NCBI RefSeq assembly: GCF_003046545.1
Contig: NZ_QAAA01000010.1
Span: 55,171 to 119,170 of the forward strand
DNA length: 64,000 nucleotides
Source: Rhodovulum imhoffii
GTDB taxonomy: Bacteria > Pseudomonadota > Alphaproteobacteria > Rhodobacterales > Rhodobacteraceae
Direction: 5' to 3'
The position numbers were made by a program, and so were the translations under genes. The notes beneath the pieces are model-generated. The model did not search any database. It saw nothing but the letters and a program-made list of their open reading frames with translations, and had not been told where the DNA came from. This document shows, piece after piece, positions 45,335 to 53,924 of this stretch; the first letter of the stretch is position 1, and every line of letters starts with the position of its first letter.

Positions 45335-47814
45335 GGCCGTTCCTCCGCCGGGATGGCTTTGGACAAATGCAGCCGCGGCTTCGGCAAGGCCACCAGCAAC
45401 AGGAGGGCCAGGGCGCCGAAATAGACCCCCGTCATGGTTTGCATTCCGCTCAGCCCCAGCCAGGTGCCGACGGTAAAGGTCAGGCTTGCCACACCAAGCC
45501 CCAGAATCGTCGGAAAGACGATCGAGAAGACCATCCACATGTAGCTTTCGGTCTGTACCCGCACCATGATGACAGTCGCCAGGCAGGGTGGGTAAAGCGC
45601 GAAGAACAACATCAGCGCCACCGCCGACAGGGCGGTATAGCCCTGGCTGTTCTGCGCCGTGCCCATGCGTTGCTCCAGCGGGACGTTTTCCCCGTCATCC
45701 TGATCGAACAGAACCCCCAGCGTTGCCACGCTGCTTTCCCGCGCGGCGAAGGACGCCAGAAGCGCAACGTTGATCTTCCAGTCGAAATCCGCAAAGCGTG
45801 TCACCGGCTCCAGCCCCCGCCCGACATGGCCCAGCAGGCTGCTTTCGATCCGGTCTTCCCGCATTTCCCGGCGCAGCGTCGTGCGGGTATTGACCAGGTC
45901 CCGCAATGCCTGCGCCGCGGCCCGTGCCTCCGGCGCGCGGGAGCGCAGGACAAAGGGCACGAAGTCCGGATGACGTGCGGCAAAGCGATCGTCGAGGGCC
46001 TGCGCGGCGGCACGCCCACCGGCGTTCAGCCTTTGCGCCCTGTAGGCGCTATACGCATTGACGAGATCGACGAGATCCCCTTGCGAGGCCACCGCCCCAA
46101 GGTGCGGGTTGCCCGAGAGCGCATCGTAGAACCCTGCGATGGCGGTCTCCGCCTGTTGCCGGTAGTCTGCCTGCCGCTCCGCCGGGACGCCGGGGAATTG
46201 CAGCAGCACATAGATCACCACCGCAATCGCCACCACAACGGTGCCGACCTTCTTGATGTAAAGCCACGTCCGGTCGAACGCTCGGCGCAAGACGCCGGTG
46301 ATCGTGGGCAGGTGATAGTTTGGCAGTTCCATCACGAAGGGCGCGGTTTCCTCGTTCCGCAGGACCGATACGGTCAGCAGTTTCGCCACCAGAAGCGCGG
46401 CGATCACCGTGATGGTGGAAAGGTAAAACAGCATCAGCCCCTTGGTTTCAGGGAAGTAGATGTTGATCAGCAGTGTGTAGAGCGGGATCTTGGCCATGCA
46501 GTTCATGAACGGCACGGTCAGGATGGTCGCCATTCGCGCCCGGTGATCGGGGATGCCTTTCGTCGCCATCACGCCGGGCACGGCACAGCCCCCTGCGAAC
46601 ACCCCGGCCAGAATAAAAGGCAGGGTGGACTGACCATGCAGCCCGAAGCGGTTGAGAATGCGATCCAGGATGAACGCGATGCGCGCCATGTAGCCGGAAT
46701 CCTCCAGAACCGCGATCAGCGCGAACAGGATCAGGAAGATCGGCACGTAGTTCAGCAGCGTATTGGCGGAATCCACCATCCACAGCCCCAGGGACCGGAC
46801 CTGCGGATCGTACAGAAACCCCGCATCCGGCAGAACCTCGGAGGCAAGGTTGCGAAAGCCTGCGAGAACCGGCCAGGTCACCTTGGTCAGTTCGTAACCC
46901 TGCACGATGGAAAGCTGATAAATGGCCCAGACCGTGGCAACCAGAAACACCGGCGCCAGCCATCGGTTCAGAAGAAAGCGGTCGATCCGCTCCGACAGCG
47001 GGACCTGACCGGCCTTGGTGTCGGCAACGCAGGTGGTGACGATATCGCCCGCCAGCCGGTCTCGGGCGGCACCGACTTGGTCGGCGGCCTCACTTCCCGG
47101 TCCGAAACCGCGGCGCAAACGGTGGGCGAGGTCCAGTAACGGGCGCGGGTTTTCCAGCCGGTCGCACAGCAGTTTCGCCGCCTCGGAATCATCCTCCAGC
47201 AGCTTGACCGCCAGCCAGCGCGCGGACATGTCGCGCAGGGCGGGCTGTTCGGCCACGGCCCGCTGCACCTCACCCACGGCCTCCTCCAACGGGCCGTAAT
47301 TGAGCGTCGCCGGACGCGACGCACGCGCCCCCGCAATGGCGATGCGCAAAGTCTCCACCCCCTGCCCCTTGCGCCCGACCACGGGCACCACCGGGACGCA
47401 CAGGCGCTTTTCCAGCACGGGCAGGTCGATCTGCAACCCGCGCTGTCCGGCCACGTCCATCATGTTGAGGGCAACGACAACGGGACATCCCATTTCCAGA
47501 AGCTGAAAGGTCAGCGGCAGGCCACGGCGCAGGTTCGAGGCATCCAGCACGTTGACGATCACGTCCGGACGGCCTTCCAGCAGGAACCGGCGGGCGACGC
47601 GCTCCTCCAGTGAATAGACCGTCAGGGAGTAGCAGCCGGGCAGGTCCACCACCTCGACCCGCCGGCCGTCATGTGTGTAGCTTCCCGATTTCTTGTCCAC
47701 GGTCACGCCGGGATAGTTGGCGATGTGCTGAGACAAGCCGGTCAGCATGTTGAACAGGGTGGATTTTCCAGCGTTCTGCTGGCCCGCCAGCGCGACGACA
47801 AGCCGGTCAGACAT
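45331..47814 (-). CDS. feoB: FeoB, ferrous iron transporter
   Basis: 827 aa. N-terminal cytoplasmic G domain: G1 GQQNAGKSTLFNML (11-24), G3 VDLPGCYSL, G4 LNMMD; then a helical GDI-like domain and a membrane part with the two Gate motifs (FAGGCAVPGVM in the first, repeated pore-lining helices later). The large loop between them (about 520-670) is typical. Fe2+ uptake across the inner membrane. Overlaps feoA by 8 bases and the Cys-rich peptide by 4. Confidence 0.96.
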   Translation of the reverse strand: MSDRLVVALAGQQNAGKSTLFNMLTGLSQHIANYPGVTVDKKSGSYTHDGRRVEVVDLPGCYSLTVYSLEERVARRFLLEGRPDVIVNVLDASNLRRGLPLTFQLLEMGCPVVVALNMMDVAGQRGLQIDLPVLEKRLCVPVVPVVGRKGQGVETLRIAIAGARASRPATLNYGPLEEAVGEVQRAVAEQPALRDMSARWLAVKLLEDDSEAAKLLCDRLENPRPLLDLAHRLRRGFGPGSEAADQVGAARDRLAGDIVTTCVADTKAGQVPLSERIDRFLLNRWLAPVFLVATVWAIYQLSIVQGYELTKVTWPVLAGFRNLASEVLPDAGFLYDPQVRSLGLWMVDSANTLLNYVPIFLILFALIAVLEDSGYMARIAFILDRILNRFGLHGQSTLPFILAGVFAGGCAVPGVMATKGIPDHRARMATILTVPFMNCMAKIPLYTLLINIYFPETKGLMLFYLSTITVIAALLVAKLLTVSVLRNEETAPFVMELPNYHLPTITGVLRRAFDRTWLYIKKVGTVVVAIAVVIYVLLQFPGVPAERQADYRQQAETAIAGFYDALSGNPHLGAVASQGDLVDLVNAYSAYRAQRLNAGGRAAAQALDDRFAARHPDFVPFVLRSRAPEARAAAQALRDLVNTRTTLRREMREDRIESSLLGHVGRGLEPVTRFADFDWKINVALLASFAARESSVATLGVLFDQDDGENVPLEQRMGTAQNSQGYTALSAVALMLFFALYPPCLATVIMVRVQTESYMWMVFSIVFPTILGLGVASLTFTVGTWLGLSGMQTMTGVYFGALALLLLVALPKPRLHLSKAIPAEERP

Positions 47815-48139
47815 GCTCGACCTCGACCTGGGCGGCCTCGCGCCGGCGCAGAATTATGAACGTATCTCCGACCTGTAATTCGATCGGATCGCGCAAAGGC
47901 GCACTGCGGATCACGGTGACCTCGCGGCTGGGATGCAGGCCCAGATCCATCAGCCGCTGGCGTATCGGGCCACATCCCAAAAGCCGCGAAATCCGGCAGG
48001 TCGTGCCCGGCGCGGTGTCGTTCAGACTGCGGCCCGGACAGGCCGCGCATGGTCCCTCCGACCAGCCGCGCCCGTGACGCCTGCGCCCCCCCCCCTTGCC
48101 CATACCCCAGCCTTTGTGCCCGAATTCACCGTTTCCCAT
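47807..48139 (-). CDS. feoA: FeoA with an N-terminal Gly/His/Arg-rich extension
   Basis: 110 aa. The SH3-like FeoA core (about 37-110: RISRLLGCGPIRQRLMDLGL, PIELQVGDTFIILRRREAAQ) is preceded by about 36 residues rich in Gly, His, Arg and Trp with a CAAC pair. FeoA is usually about 75-85 aa, so the extension is unusual. ATG 48139 has AGGA 6 bases upstream; ATG 48154 (115 aa) is an alternative. Confidence 0.85.
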   Translation of the reverse strand: MGNGEFGHKGWGMGKGGGRRRHGRGWSEGPCAACPGRSLNDTAPGTTCRISRLLGCGPIRQRLMDLGLHPSREVTVIRSAPLRDPIELQVGDTFIILRRREAAQVEVEHV

Positions 48140-48173
48140 TGCCTGTCCTGTCATGTCCTGCCGAAGGTCGGTC

Positions 48174-48206
48174 AAAAGCCCCCGGAACGGCCTGTGCCGT
48201 CCGGGG
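48174..48206 (-). terminator. Terminator/attenuator between the DUF4198 gene and feoA
   Basis: Minus strand CCCCGGACGGC (48206-48196) pairs with GCCGTTCCGGGG with one bulged base, followed by GCTTTT. It lies about 20 bases before feoA. A second inverted repeat, GGTCTGCC (48211-48218) with GGCAGACC (48228-48235), precedes it. Either two transcription units meet here or read-through into feoAB is controlled. Confidence 0.75.
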
Positions 48207-48242
48207 AAGGGGTCTGCCACGATGGCCGGCAGACCCATGTGC

Positions 48243-49031
48243 CTAGTTCAGGTCATATGCCTTGATCCAGATCACGGCGTCCTGGCTGAGCGCCTTGCCC
48301 TCATGTTCCGTGTCCGGGCCGACCCCCAGCGCGGCGAAACCCCAGTGACCGGCCTTCGGAACACCGAAGGTGAACACGCCGTTTTCATCGGCAATCGCCA
48401 CGATCGCGCCCCCCGGCATGGGCCCCGCCGCCACCGCGGAAACGGTGTTGGTCTGGGTATCCGGCTCCGCGGCAAGGTATTCGATCTCGATCTCCGCGCC
48501 GGCCACCGGCGCGCCGGCGGAAAGCACCCGCCCGGAGAAGGTCGACCCGGCGATCACATTCGTCGGCTTGTTCAACGGCACGATCTCCGCAGGCAGGCCC
48601 AGCGGGTCGTTCCAACCCGTGGGAATGCCGCCCTTGTTGAGGAAACTCTTGGTGAATTGCTGGATGTAGATGTCCTCCGAGCCTTCGTAATACGGCGTGG
48701 GGACGACACCCAGGATATAGTCGCCGTTGCGCTTGACCGGCAGGGTCACCTCATAGGCCTGTGCCGCATTCTGCGCGCCGGTAAACGTGATCGGCGTCAG
48801 GGACTCCGACAGGTCGTGGCGTTCTCCCTTGAAAACGTAAAAGACATCCTCGGGCTGGCCGATGTCCATCGCATGACCGTTTTCCATCGGATGCCAGAAG
48901 ATCAGCTTGACCGGAAGCCGGGCAGGTGCCTCCAGATTCGCCTGCCCCGTATAGGCCAGTTGAAAATGCGCCAGTGCCGGGGTCACGCCCGCAAGGGTGG
49001 CGGCAAGAAGGGAAAATGTCAGGCGGCGCAT
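48243..49031 (-). CDS. Secreted DUF4198 (NikK-like) protein
   Basis: 262 aa. Signal peptide MRRLTFSLLAATLAGVTPALA; the predicted mature protein begins with His22 (HFQLAY). DUF4198 proteins such as NikK accompany metal transporters (for example nickel ECF systems). Middle part VFYVFKGERHDLSESLTPIT, C-terminal beta-sandwich ending DAVIWIKAYDLN. Its start overlaps the stop of the NikL-like gene by one base and it precedes feoA, so iron or another divalent metal is the likely ligand; this is inference. Confidence 0.8.
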   Translation of the reverse strand: MRRLTFSLLAATLAGVTPALAHFQLAYTGQANLEAPARLPVKLIFWHPMENGHAMDIGQPEDVFYVFKGERHDLSESLTPITFTGAQNAAQAYEVTLPVKRNGDYILGVVPTPYYEGSEDIYIQQFTKSFLNKGGIPTGWNDPLGLPAEIVPLNKPTNVIAGSTFSGRVLSAGAPVAGAEIEIEYLAAEPDTQTNTVSAVAAGPMPGGAIVAIADENGVFTFGVPKAGHWGFAALGVGPDTEHEGKALSQDAVIWIKAYDLN

Positions 49032-49348
49032 CAGAAAATCTCCCCGGACGGGATCTCGATCCTGTGGCCTTCGCCAGCATCGAACAGCACCGTGTAGGGG
49101 CCATCGGGGATACCGAAGGTGAACTCGCCGTTGTTGTCGATCTTGCCCTCGACCAGCACCGCGCCCGCCCCGTCGATCACCGAAATCATCGCCCCAGAGG
49201 CCGAAGACCCGTCGGAAAATCCACCTTCGCACAGGGCCGTGCCATCGCCATTGTCATAACAGGCGCAAAGCGGCGTATGTGCCTGTACCGCGCCGGCCAA
49301 ACCAAGGGCAATCGCCCCGGCTGCGGAAAGAGAAAGAAGCTTGGTCAT
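49031..49348 (-). CDS. Small secreted NikL-like protein with Cys-rich start
   Basis: 105 aa. Signal peptide (MTKLLSLSAAGAIALGLAGAVQA) predicted to leave His24 as the first mature residue, followed by TPLCACYDNGDGTALCEGG with three Cys. The rest (VIDGAGAVLVEGKIDNNGEFTFGIPDG) resembles the carboxypeptidase-regulatory-like beta-sandwich of NikL. First gene of the module that runs into feoAB; no membrane anchor apart from the signal peptide. Confidence 0.72.
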   Translation of the reverse strand: MTKLLSLSAAGAIALGLAGAVQAHTPLCACYDNGDGTALCEGGFSDGSSASGAMISVIDGAGAVLVEGKIDNNGEFTFGIPDGPYTVLFDAGEGHRIEIPSGEIF

Positions 49349-49483
49349 GGGGTCCTCATCGCTATTGGACAGAAACGCCCTGGCTATGGCTCGGGCATGA
49401 ACGCCTTCAGGCCTATTTTGTCCTACAAAAATAGTCAAGTATTGGGCCTGCGACCTTCTGACCTCCCCGGACTCGGCACCCTC

Positions 49484-49514
49484 TTGACCTTCCAGTGACT
49501 GGAAACACTACCTG
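49484..49514 (+). promoter_or_regulatory. CueR-type promoter of copA
   Basis: TTGACC (49484-49489) and TACCTG (49509-49514) are separated by 19 bases, the long spacer used by MerR-family activators. The spacer holds the palindrome TTCCAGTGACTGGAA (49490-49504), similar to the CueR operator of E. coli copA. CueR encoded downstream is the likely activator. Confidence 0.85.
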
Positions 49515-49543
49515 ACAAGGACAACGATCCCAAGGAGTCGACC

Positions 49544-51967
49544 ATGACACACGCGCAGCCCCTTCGCCTCTCGGTCGGGTCAATGAACTGCGCCGCTTGT
49601 ACGGGCCGGGTCGAAAAGGCCGCCTTGTCCGTGCCGGGTGTCTCGGACGTGGCGGTCAACCTTGCCAGCGGCACGCTACAATTGCGGATCGCGCCCCCGG
49701 CAGACACCGCGCGAATCGCGCAAACGCTCGATGACGCCGGCTACCCGGTACGGCGCGCGCAAGCGACCCTGACGGTTTCGAAACTGAACTGTGCCTCCTG
49801 CGTGGGACGCGCGGAAAAGGCCCTGACCGCCCTGCCCGGCGTGCTGGAGGCCGCCGTGAACCAGGCGACGGGCCGCGCAACGGTCCGCTATGCGGAGGGC
49901 GCCCTTACCCCGCGCGACCTTGCGCAAGCCGTGACACAGGCGGGCTACCCGGCGGAGATTGCGCAAGCGGCCCGGCCCCATACCCACCATGACGATACCC
50001 CCGCTGCCCTGCGCAGGTTTCTCATCGCGGCGGCGCTGACCCTGCCGGTTTTTGTGCTGGAAATGGGCGGGCACCTGTTCGGCTGGCAGGGGGGACAGCC
50101 AAGCCGGATCGTACAGTTCATCCTGACCAGCGCGGTTCTTGTGTGGCCGGGGCGGGCGTTTTACACCACCGGCTTTCCCGCGCTTTTCAAGGGCGCACCG
50201 GACATGAACAGCCTTGTCGCACTCGGCACTTCCGCGGCATATGCCTATTCTGTCGTTGCAACATTCCTGCCGGACCTGCTGCCAGAGGACGTTCGCGTGG
50301 TCTATTACGAAGCGGCGGCCGTGATCGTTTCCCTGATTCTGCTTGGCCGTTTTCTTGAGGCCCGCGCAAAGGGCCGCACCGGCGCGGCAATCGAACGGTT
50401 GATCGGGCTTCGACCCCGCACCGCCCGCATCCTGCGCAACGGTACGCCCGAGGATGTGCCCCTGGAGCGGGTCGTTTCCGGCGATGTGATTCTCGTCCGC
50501 CCGGGGGAGCGCATCGCCGTGGACGGGGAAATCATCCACGGAGAGTCCCATATCGACGAAAGCATGATCACCGGAGAGCCGCTCCCCGTGGCCAGGGGCA
50601 TGGGCGACGCGGTAACCGGCGGCACCGTGAACGGTGCGGGCAGCTTCCGCTTCCGCGCGACCCGCGTCGGCGCGGACAGCACGCTGGCCCGGATCATCCG
50701 CATGGTCGAGGAGGCCCAGGGCGCGAAACTGCCTATTCAGAGGCTGGTGGACCGGATCACCCTGCGCTTTGTCCCCGCCGTTCTGATCGTCGCGGCGATC
50801 ACGGTTGCGGCATGGCTGATTTTCGGCCCGACCCTTACCATGGCGCTGGTGGCCGGGGTTTCCGTTCTGATCATTGCCTGCCCCTGCGCGATGGGGCTTG
50901 CCACGCCCACCTCGATCATGGTCGGCACGGGCCGCGCGGCGGAAATGGGCGTCCTGTTTCGCAAGGGCGATGCGCTCCAGCGACTGACCGGCGTGCGGAC
51001 CGTCGCTTTCGACAAGACCGGCACGATCACCGAAGGCCGCCCGGACCTGACCGACCTGCATCTCGCGCCGGGGTTCGGACGGGCACAGGTGCTGGGTCTT
51101 GTCGCAGCGGCGGAATCCGCCTCGGAGCACCCGATCGCAGCGGCGCTGATGCGCGCGGCGGCGGCCGAAGGCCTGCCCCCTGCACAGCCGGAAGAGTTCG
51201 ATCCCCTGCCCGGCTACGGGCTGCACGCCCGCGTCGCGGGGCACAGGGTGCTGGTCGGCGCGCAACGCCTGATGGCACGGGAAGGGATAGAAACCGCTCC
51301 CCTTGCAGAGGTGGAGGCCAACCTCGCCCGGCGCGGCCGCACGGCGGTGTTCGCTGCCGTGGACGGGCAGTTGGCCGCCGTTCTGGCGGTCTCCGACCCG
51401 GTCAAGCCGACCAGCCGCGCAGCGGTCGCGGCCCTGCACGCGCAGGGACTGAAAGTCGCCATGATCACCGGCGACAAGGCGGAAACCGCCGAGGCGATCG
51501 CCCGCGAGACCGGGATCGACACGGTCGTTGCCGGCGTTCTGCCCGATGGCAAGGTTGAAGCGGTGGAAACCCTGCGCAACACCGGCCCGGTGGCCTTCGT
51601 CGGGGATGGCATCAACGATGCCCCCGCGCTGGCCTCTGCGGATGTCGGCGTGGCAATCGGCACCGGAACTGACATCGCCATCGAATCCGCGGACGTGGTC
51701 CTGATGTCGGGGGACCTGCGCGGGGTGGTGAACGCTTTCGCCGTGTCCAAGGCCACGATGGGCAACATCCGACAGAATCTGTTCTGGGCTTTCGGCTATA
51801 ATACTGCCCTGATTCCTGTCGCTGCCGGGGTATTTTACCCGCTGCTGGGGGTTTTGCTGTCGCCGGTTCTGGCGGCCGGTGCGATGGCGCTGTCGTCGGT
51901 CTTCGTCCTGTCGAACGCCCTGCGCCTGCGCCGCCTGGCCCCGGCCATGCCAAAGGAGGCCACATGA
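49544..51967 (+). CDS. copA: CopA, Cu(I)-exporting P1B-type ATPase
   Basis: 807 aa. Two N-terminal HMA domains with Cu-binding MNCAAC (Cys16, Cys19) and LNCASC; eight membrane helices; CPC motif Cys446-Pro447-Cys448 in [13 protein letters not shown]; phosphorylated Asp490 in DKTGTITEG; also TGEP, SEHP and [10 protein letters not shown]. The CPC with two MxCxxC-type domains indicates copper (or silver) export to the periplasm. Overlaps cueR by 4 bases. Confidence 0.96.
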   Translation: MTHAQPLRLSVGSMNCAACTGRVEKAALSVPGVSDVAVNLASGTLQLRIAPPADTARIAQTLDDAGYPVRRAQATLTVSKLNCASCVGRAEKALTALPGVLEAAVNQATGRATVRYAEGALTPRDLAQAVTQAGYPAEIAQAARPHTHHDDTPAALRRFLIAAALTLPVFVLEMGGHLFGWQGGQPSRIVQFILTSAVLVWPGRAFYTTGFPALFKGAPDMNSLVALGTSAAYAYSVVATFLPDLLPEDVRVVYYEAAAVIVSLILLGRFLEARAKGRTGAAIERLIGLRPRTARILRNGTPEDVPLERVVSGDVILVRPGERIAVDGEIIHGESHIDESMITGEPLPVARGMGDAVTGGTVNGAGSFRFRATRVGADSTLARIIRMVEEAQGAKLPIQRLVDRITLRFVPAVLIVAAITVAAWLIFGPTLTMALVAGVSVLIIACPCAMGLATPTSIMVGTGRAAEMGVLFRKGDALQRLTGVRTVAFDKTGTITEGRPDLTDLHLAPGFGRAQVLGLVAAAESASEHPIAAALMRAAAAEGLPPAQPEEFDPLPGYGLHARVAGHRVLVGAQRLMAREGIETAPLAEVEANLARRGRTAVFAAVDGQLAAVLAVSDPVKPTSRAAVAALHAQGLKVAMITGDKAETAEAIARETGIDTVVAGVLPDGKVEAVETLRNTGPVAFVGDGINDAPALASADVGVAIGTGTDIAIESADVVLMSGDLRGVVNAFAVSKATMGNIRQNLFWAFGYNTALIPVAAGVFYPLLGVLLSPVLAAGAMALSSVFVLSNALRLRRLAPAMPKEAT

Positions 51968-52365
51968 ATATCGGAGACGTCGCCCGACGCTCGGGCCTGC
52001 CCGCGAAGACCATTCGCTACTACGAGGAAATCGGCCTGATCGCCCCCCTGCGCGGGGCCAACGGATACCGCAGCTTTCGCGAAAGCGACTTGCACAAGCT
52101 GGCGTTCCTTGGCCGCGCGCGGTCCCTGGGCTTCAGTATCCAGGACTGCCGCGGCCTGCTGAAGCTTTACGAAGACCGGGACCGCGCCAGCGCGGACGTA
52201 AAGCGCATCGCACAGGAGCACCTTGCCCGGATAGAGCGGAAAATCGGCGAGTTGAGCGACATGCGCGACACGCTGGGGCATCTCGTCTCCTGCTGTGCCG
52301 GGGACGACCGGCCCGACTGCCCGATCCTGGCCGACCTGGCCGCCGCACCCGACAAGTCGGGTTGA
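51964..52365 (+). CDS. cueR: CueR, MerR-family copper-responsive activator
   Basis: 133 aa. MerR winged helix at the N-terminus ([20 protein letters not shown]), a dimer helix (about 78-105), and metal-loop Cys110 and Cys119 (with Cys111) at positions matching Cys112 and Cys120 of E. coli CueR, with the +1-ion type loop CAGDDRPDC. It starts inside the copA stop codon. The last bases form part of the rpsD -35 box. Confidence 0.92.
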   Translation: MNIGDVARRSGLPAKTIRYYEEIGLIAPLRGANGYRSFRESDLHKLAFLGRARSLGFSIQDCRGLLKLYEDRDRASADVKRIAQEHLARIERKIGELSDMRDTLGHLVSCCAGDDRPDCPILADLAAAPDKSG

Positions 52366-52389
52366 CAGGCCCGCGCGGGCGCGTATAAG
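52362..52389 (+). promoter_or_regulatory. Sigma-70-type promoter of rpsD
   Basis: TTGACA (52362-52367) and TATAAG (52384-52389) with a 16-base spacer. The -35 box contains the TGA stop codon of cueR. Confidence 0.82.
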
Positions 52390-52398
52390 CAGCCCAGT

Positions 52399-52421
52399 CC
52401 CGGCCCGCGTGGCCGGGTTTT
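52399..52421 (+). terminator. Terminator-like hairpin at the very start of the rpsD leader
   Basis: CCCGGCC (52399-52405) pairs with GGCCGGG (52411-52417), then TTTT. It would terminate copA-cueR transcripts, but it also lies just after the expected rpsD start point (about 52396), so it may form a 5' hairpin on the rpsD mRNA. Confidence 0.7.
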
Positions 52422-52480
52422 CATTGGTGTTGGTGGCCCCCGCAAGGGGATGCCTGTCAGGCTAGGCCAAAGGACAACGC

Positions 52481-52514
52481 CCTTCATCGCCGCGCTTGCG
52501 GCACCTGACGAAGG
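52481..52514 (+). promoter_or_regulatory. Possible leader structure masking the rpsD ribosome site
   Basis: CCTTC (52481-52485) can pair with GAAGG (52510-52514), which is the Shine-Dalgarno site, enclosing a strong stem GCCGC (52489-52493)/GCGGC (52498-52502). S4 represses its own operon in E. coli and B. subtilis through leader RNA; a similar control here is a guess. Confidence 0.45.
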
Positions 52515-52523
52515 AGATCAGCC

Positions 52524-53144
52524 GTGACCAAACGCACGTCTGCCAAGTACAAGATCGATCGCCGGCTGGGCGAAAATATCTGGGGGCGCCCGAAATCCCC
52601 CGTGAACCGTCGCGAATACGGCCCCGGCCAGCACGGTCAGCGCCGCAAGGGCAAACTTTCCGACTTCGGCATCCAGCTGCGCGCCAAGCAGAAGCTGAAA
52701 GGCTACTACGGCGACCTGACGGAAAAACAGTTCCGCCGCATTTTCGCGGAAGCCGAGCGGGTGCGCGGCGACACCGGGGAAATTCTCATCGGCCTGCTGG
52801 AACGCCGCCTCGACGCTGTCGTGTATCGTGCCAAGTTCGTACCGACGATCTTCGCCGCACGCCAGTTCGTCAACCACGGCCATGTCCTGGTGAACGGCAA
52901 GCGCGTCAACATCCCCTCCTACCGCGTTCAGGAAGGCGACGTGATCGAGGTTCGTGAACGTTCCAGGCAACTGGCCTGCGTTCTGGAAGCCGTGCAACTG
53001 GCCGAACGCGACGTCCCCGATTACATCGACGCCGATCATTCCAAGATGACCGCGACTTTCGTACGCACCCCGGCACTGGGCGATGTGCCCTACGCGGTGC
53101 AGATGGAACCCCATCTGGTCATCGAATACTACGCGCAGAACTGA
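52524..53144 (+). CDS. rpsD: RpsD, 30S ribosomal protein S4
   Basis: 206 aa, normal length. Primary 16S rRNA binding protein. N-terminal [16 protein letters not shown] and [20 protein letters not shown], then an S4 RNA-binding domain (about 94-155: [31 protein letters not shown]). The start codon is GTG with GAAGGAG 8 bases upstream. Followed by a terminator at 53169. Confidence 0.97.
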   Translation: MTKRTSAKYKIDRRLGENIWGRPKSPVNRREYGPGQHGQRRKGKLSDFGIQLRAKQKLKGYYGDLTEKQFRRIFAEAERVRGDTGEILIGLLERRLDAVVYRAKFVPTIFAARQFVNHGHVLVNGKRVNIPSYRVQEGDVIEVRERSRQLACVLEAVQLAERDVPDYIDADHSKMTATFVRTPALGDVPYAVQMEPHLVIEYYAQN

Positions 53145-53168
53145 TCCGCGTTTTTCCGGAATTCAGGG

Positions 53169-53194
53169 CCCGCCGCAACTGCGGCGGGTCTTTT
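53169..53194 (+). terminator. Rho-independent terminator after rpsD
   Basis: An 8-bp stem CCCGCCGC (53169-53176)/GCGGCGGG (53181-53188) with loop AACT, followed by TCTTTT. It ends at the stop codon of the convergent lipoprotein gene and may serve both. Confidence 0.92.
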
Positions 53195-53772
53195 CATTGC
53201 CGGCAATAGCTCTGGGACGCGGTCCACCCGGCGATGTCGGCCCGCTTGACAGCACTGTGAAACGGGCCCCAATCGGCCGCGATACCGCGCATTCCCCGTG
53301 ACACGACCCCGTCCCGCGGCACGGTATGGGCCGCAATGCGTACCGCGCAGGACAGGTTCAGCACCCCATCCTTGAGGGCCATGCCGCTTTTCGCCGCACA
53401 GCCGTACCCGCGCGCGGTCGCCGGCGCGATCTGGACCAGCCCGAACCAGCGCCCGCCGCCGCCCACGGCGGCAGGGTTCCACGTGCTTTCATGCTTGGCC
53501 AGCGCCGAAAAAAGCCCCGCCCAGAATGCCCGCCGCTGGGCGGGGCCGGCCTCCGGGTAGGCCGGACAGTAGGTCGCGATATCGGCGGGAACCACATCCG
53601 TCAGCACCGCCCCGTGACCTTCCAGCGCCGCCAGCGTGGCGTTGGTCCAGTCTTCGGCCTCGGCACGGTGGTCCCAGCGCATCTGCGGGCGGATCGGGTC
53701 GCTTCGGGTGGACAGGCCGGGTTCTGCGGAGCAAGCCCCCAACAGCAGGCAACAGACAAGGGCACGCAGCAT
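53194..53772 (-). CDS. Lipoprotein lytic transglycosylase (SLT domain)
   Basis: 192 aa. Lipoprotein signal with lipobox LLGAC (Cys14). The catalytic Glu95 is in [10 protein letters not shown], followed by [18 protein letters not shown], the usual Gly-Leu-x-Gln-I pattern of family 1 lytic transglycosylases. Cleaves peptidoglycan strands in the periplasm. It lies between convergent rpsD and divergent gatB. ATG 53772. Confidence 0.85.
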   Translation of the reverse strand: MLRALVCCLLLGACSAEPGLSTRSDPIRPQMRWDHRAEAEDWTNATLAALEGHGAVLTDVVPADIATYCPAYPEAGPAQRRAFWAGLFSALAKHESTWNPAAVGGGGRWFGLVQIAPATARGYGCAAKSGMALKDGVLNLSCAVRIAAHTVPRDGVVSRGMRGIAADWGPFHSAVKRADIAGWTASQSYCRQ

Positions 53773-53924
53773 CGGAACCTCGTTTCCATGAGTGCGCGCA
53801 TGGTGACAACAAAGCCTTCGCAATGCAACGTGCAGCCCCCCCTATCGGCGAATCCCCGCACGCGGACTTGCCCCCCGGCGGCACGTGCCATAGAACGCAT
53901 TCCGACCCCAAAGAGGACAAGAAG

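Noticed and set aside
45322..47139. 605-codon plus-strand frame opposite feoB
   Set aside because: Low-complexity composition; the minus strand codes for FeoB with all G-domain motifs.
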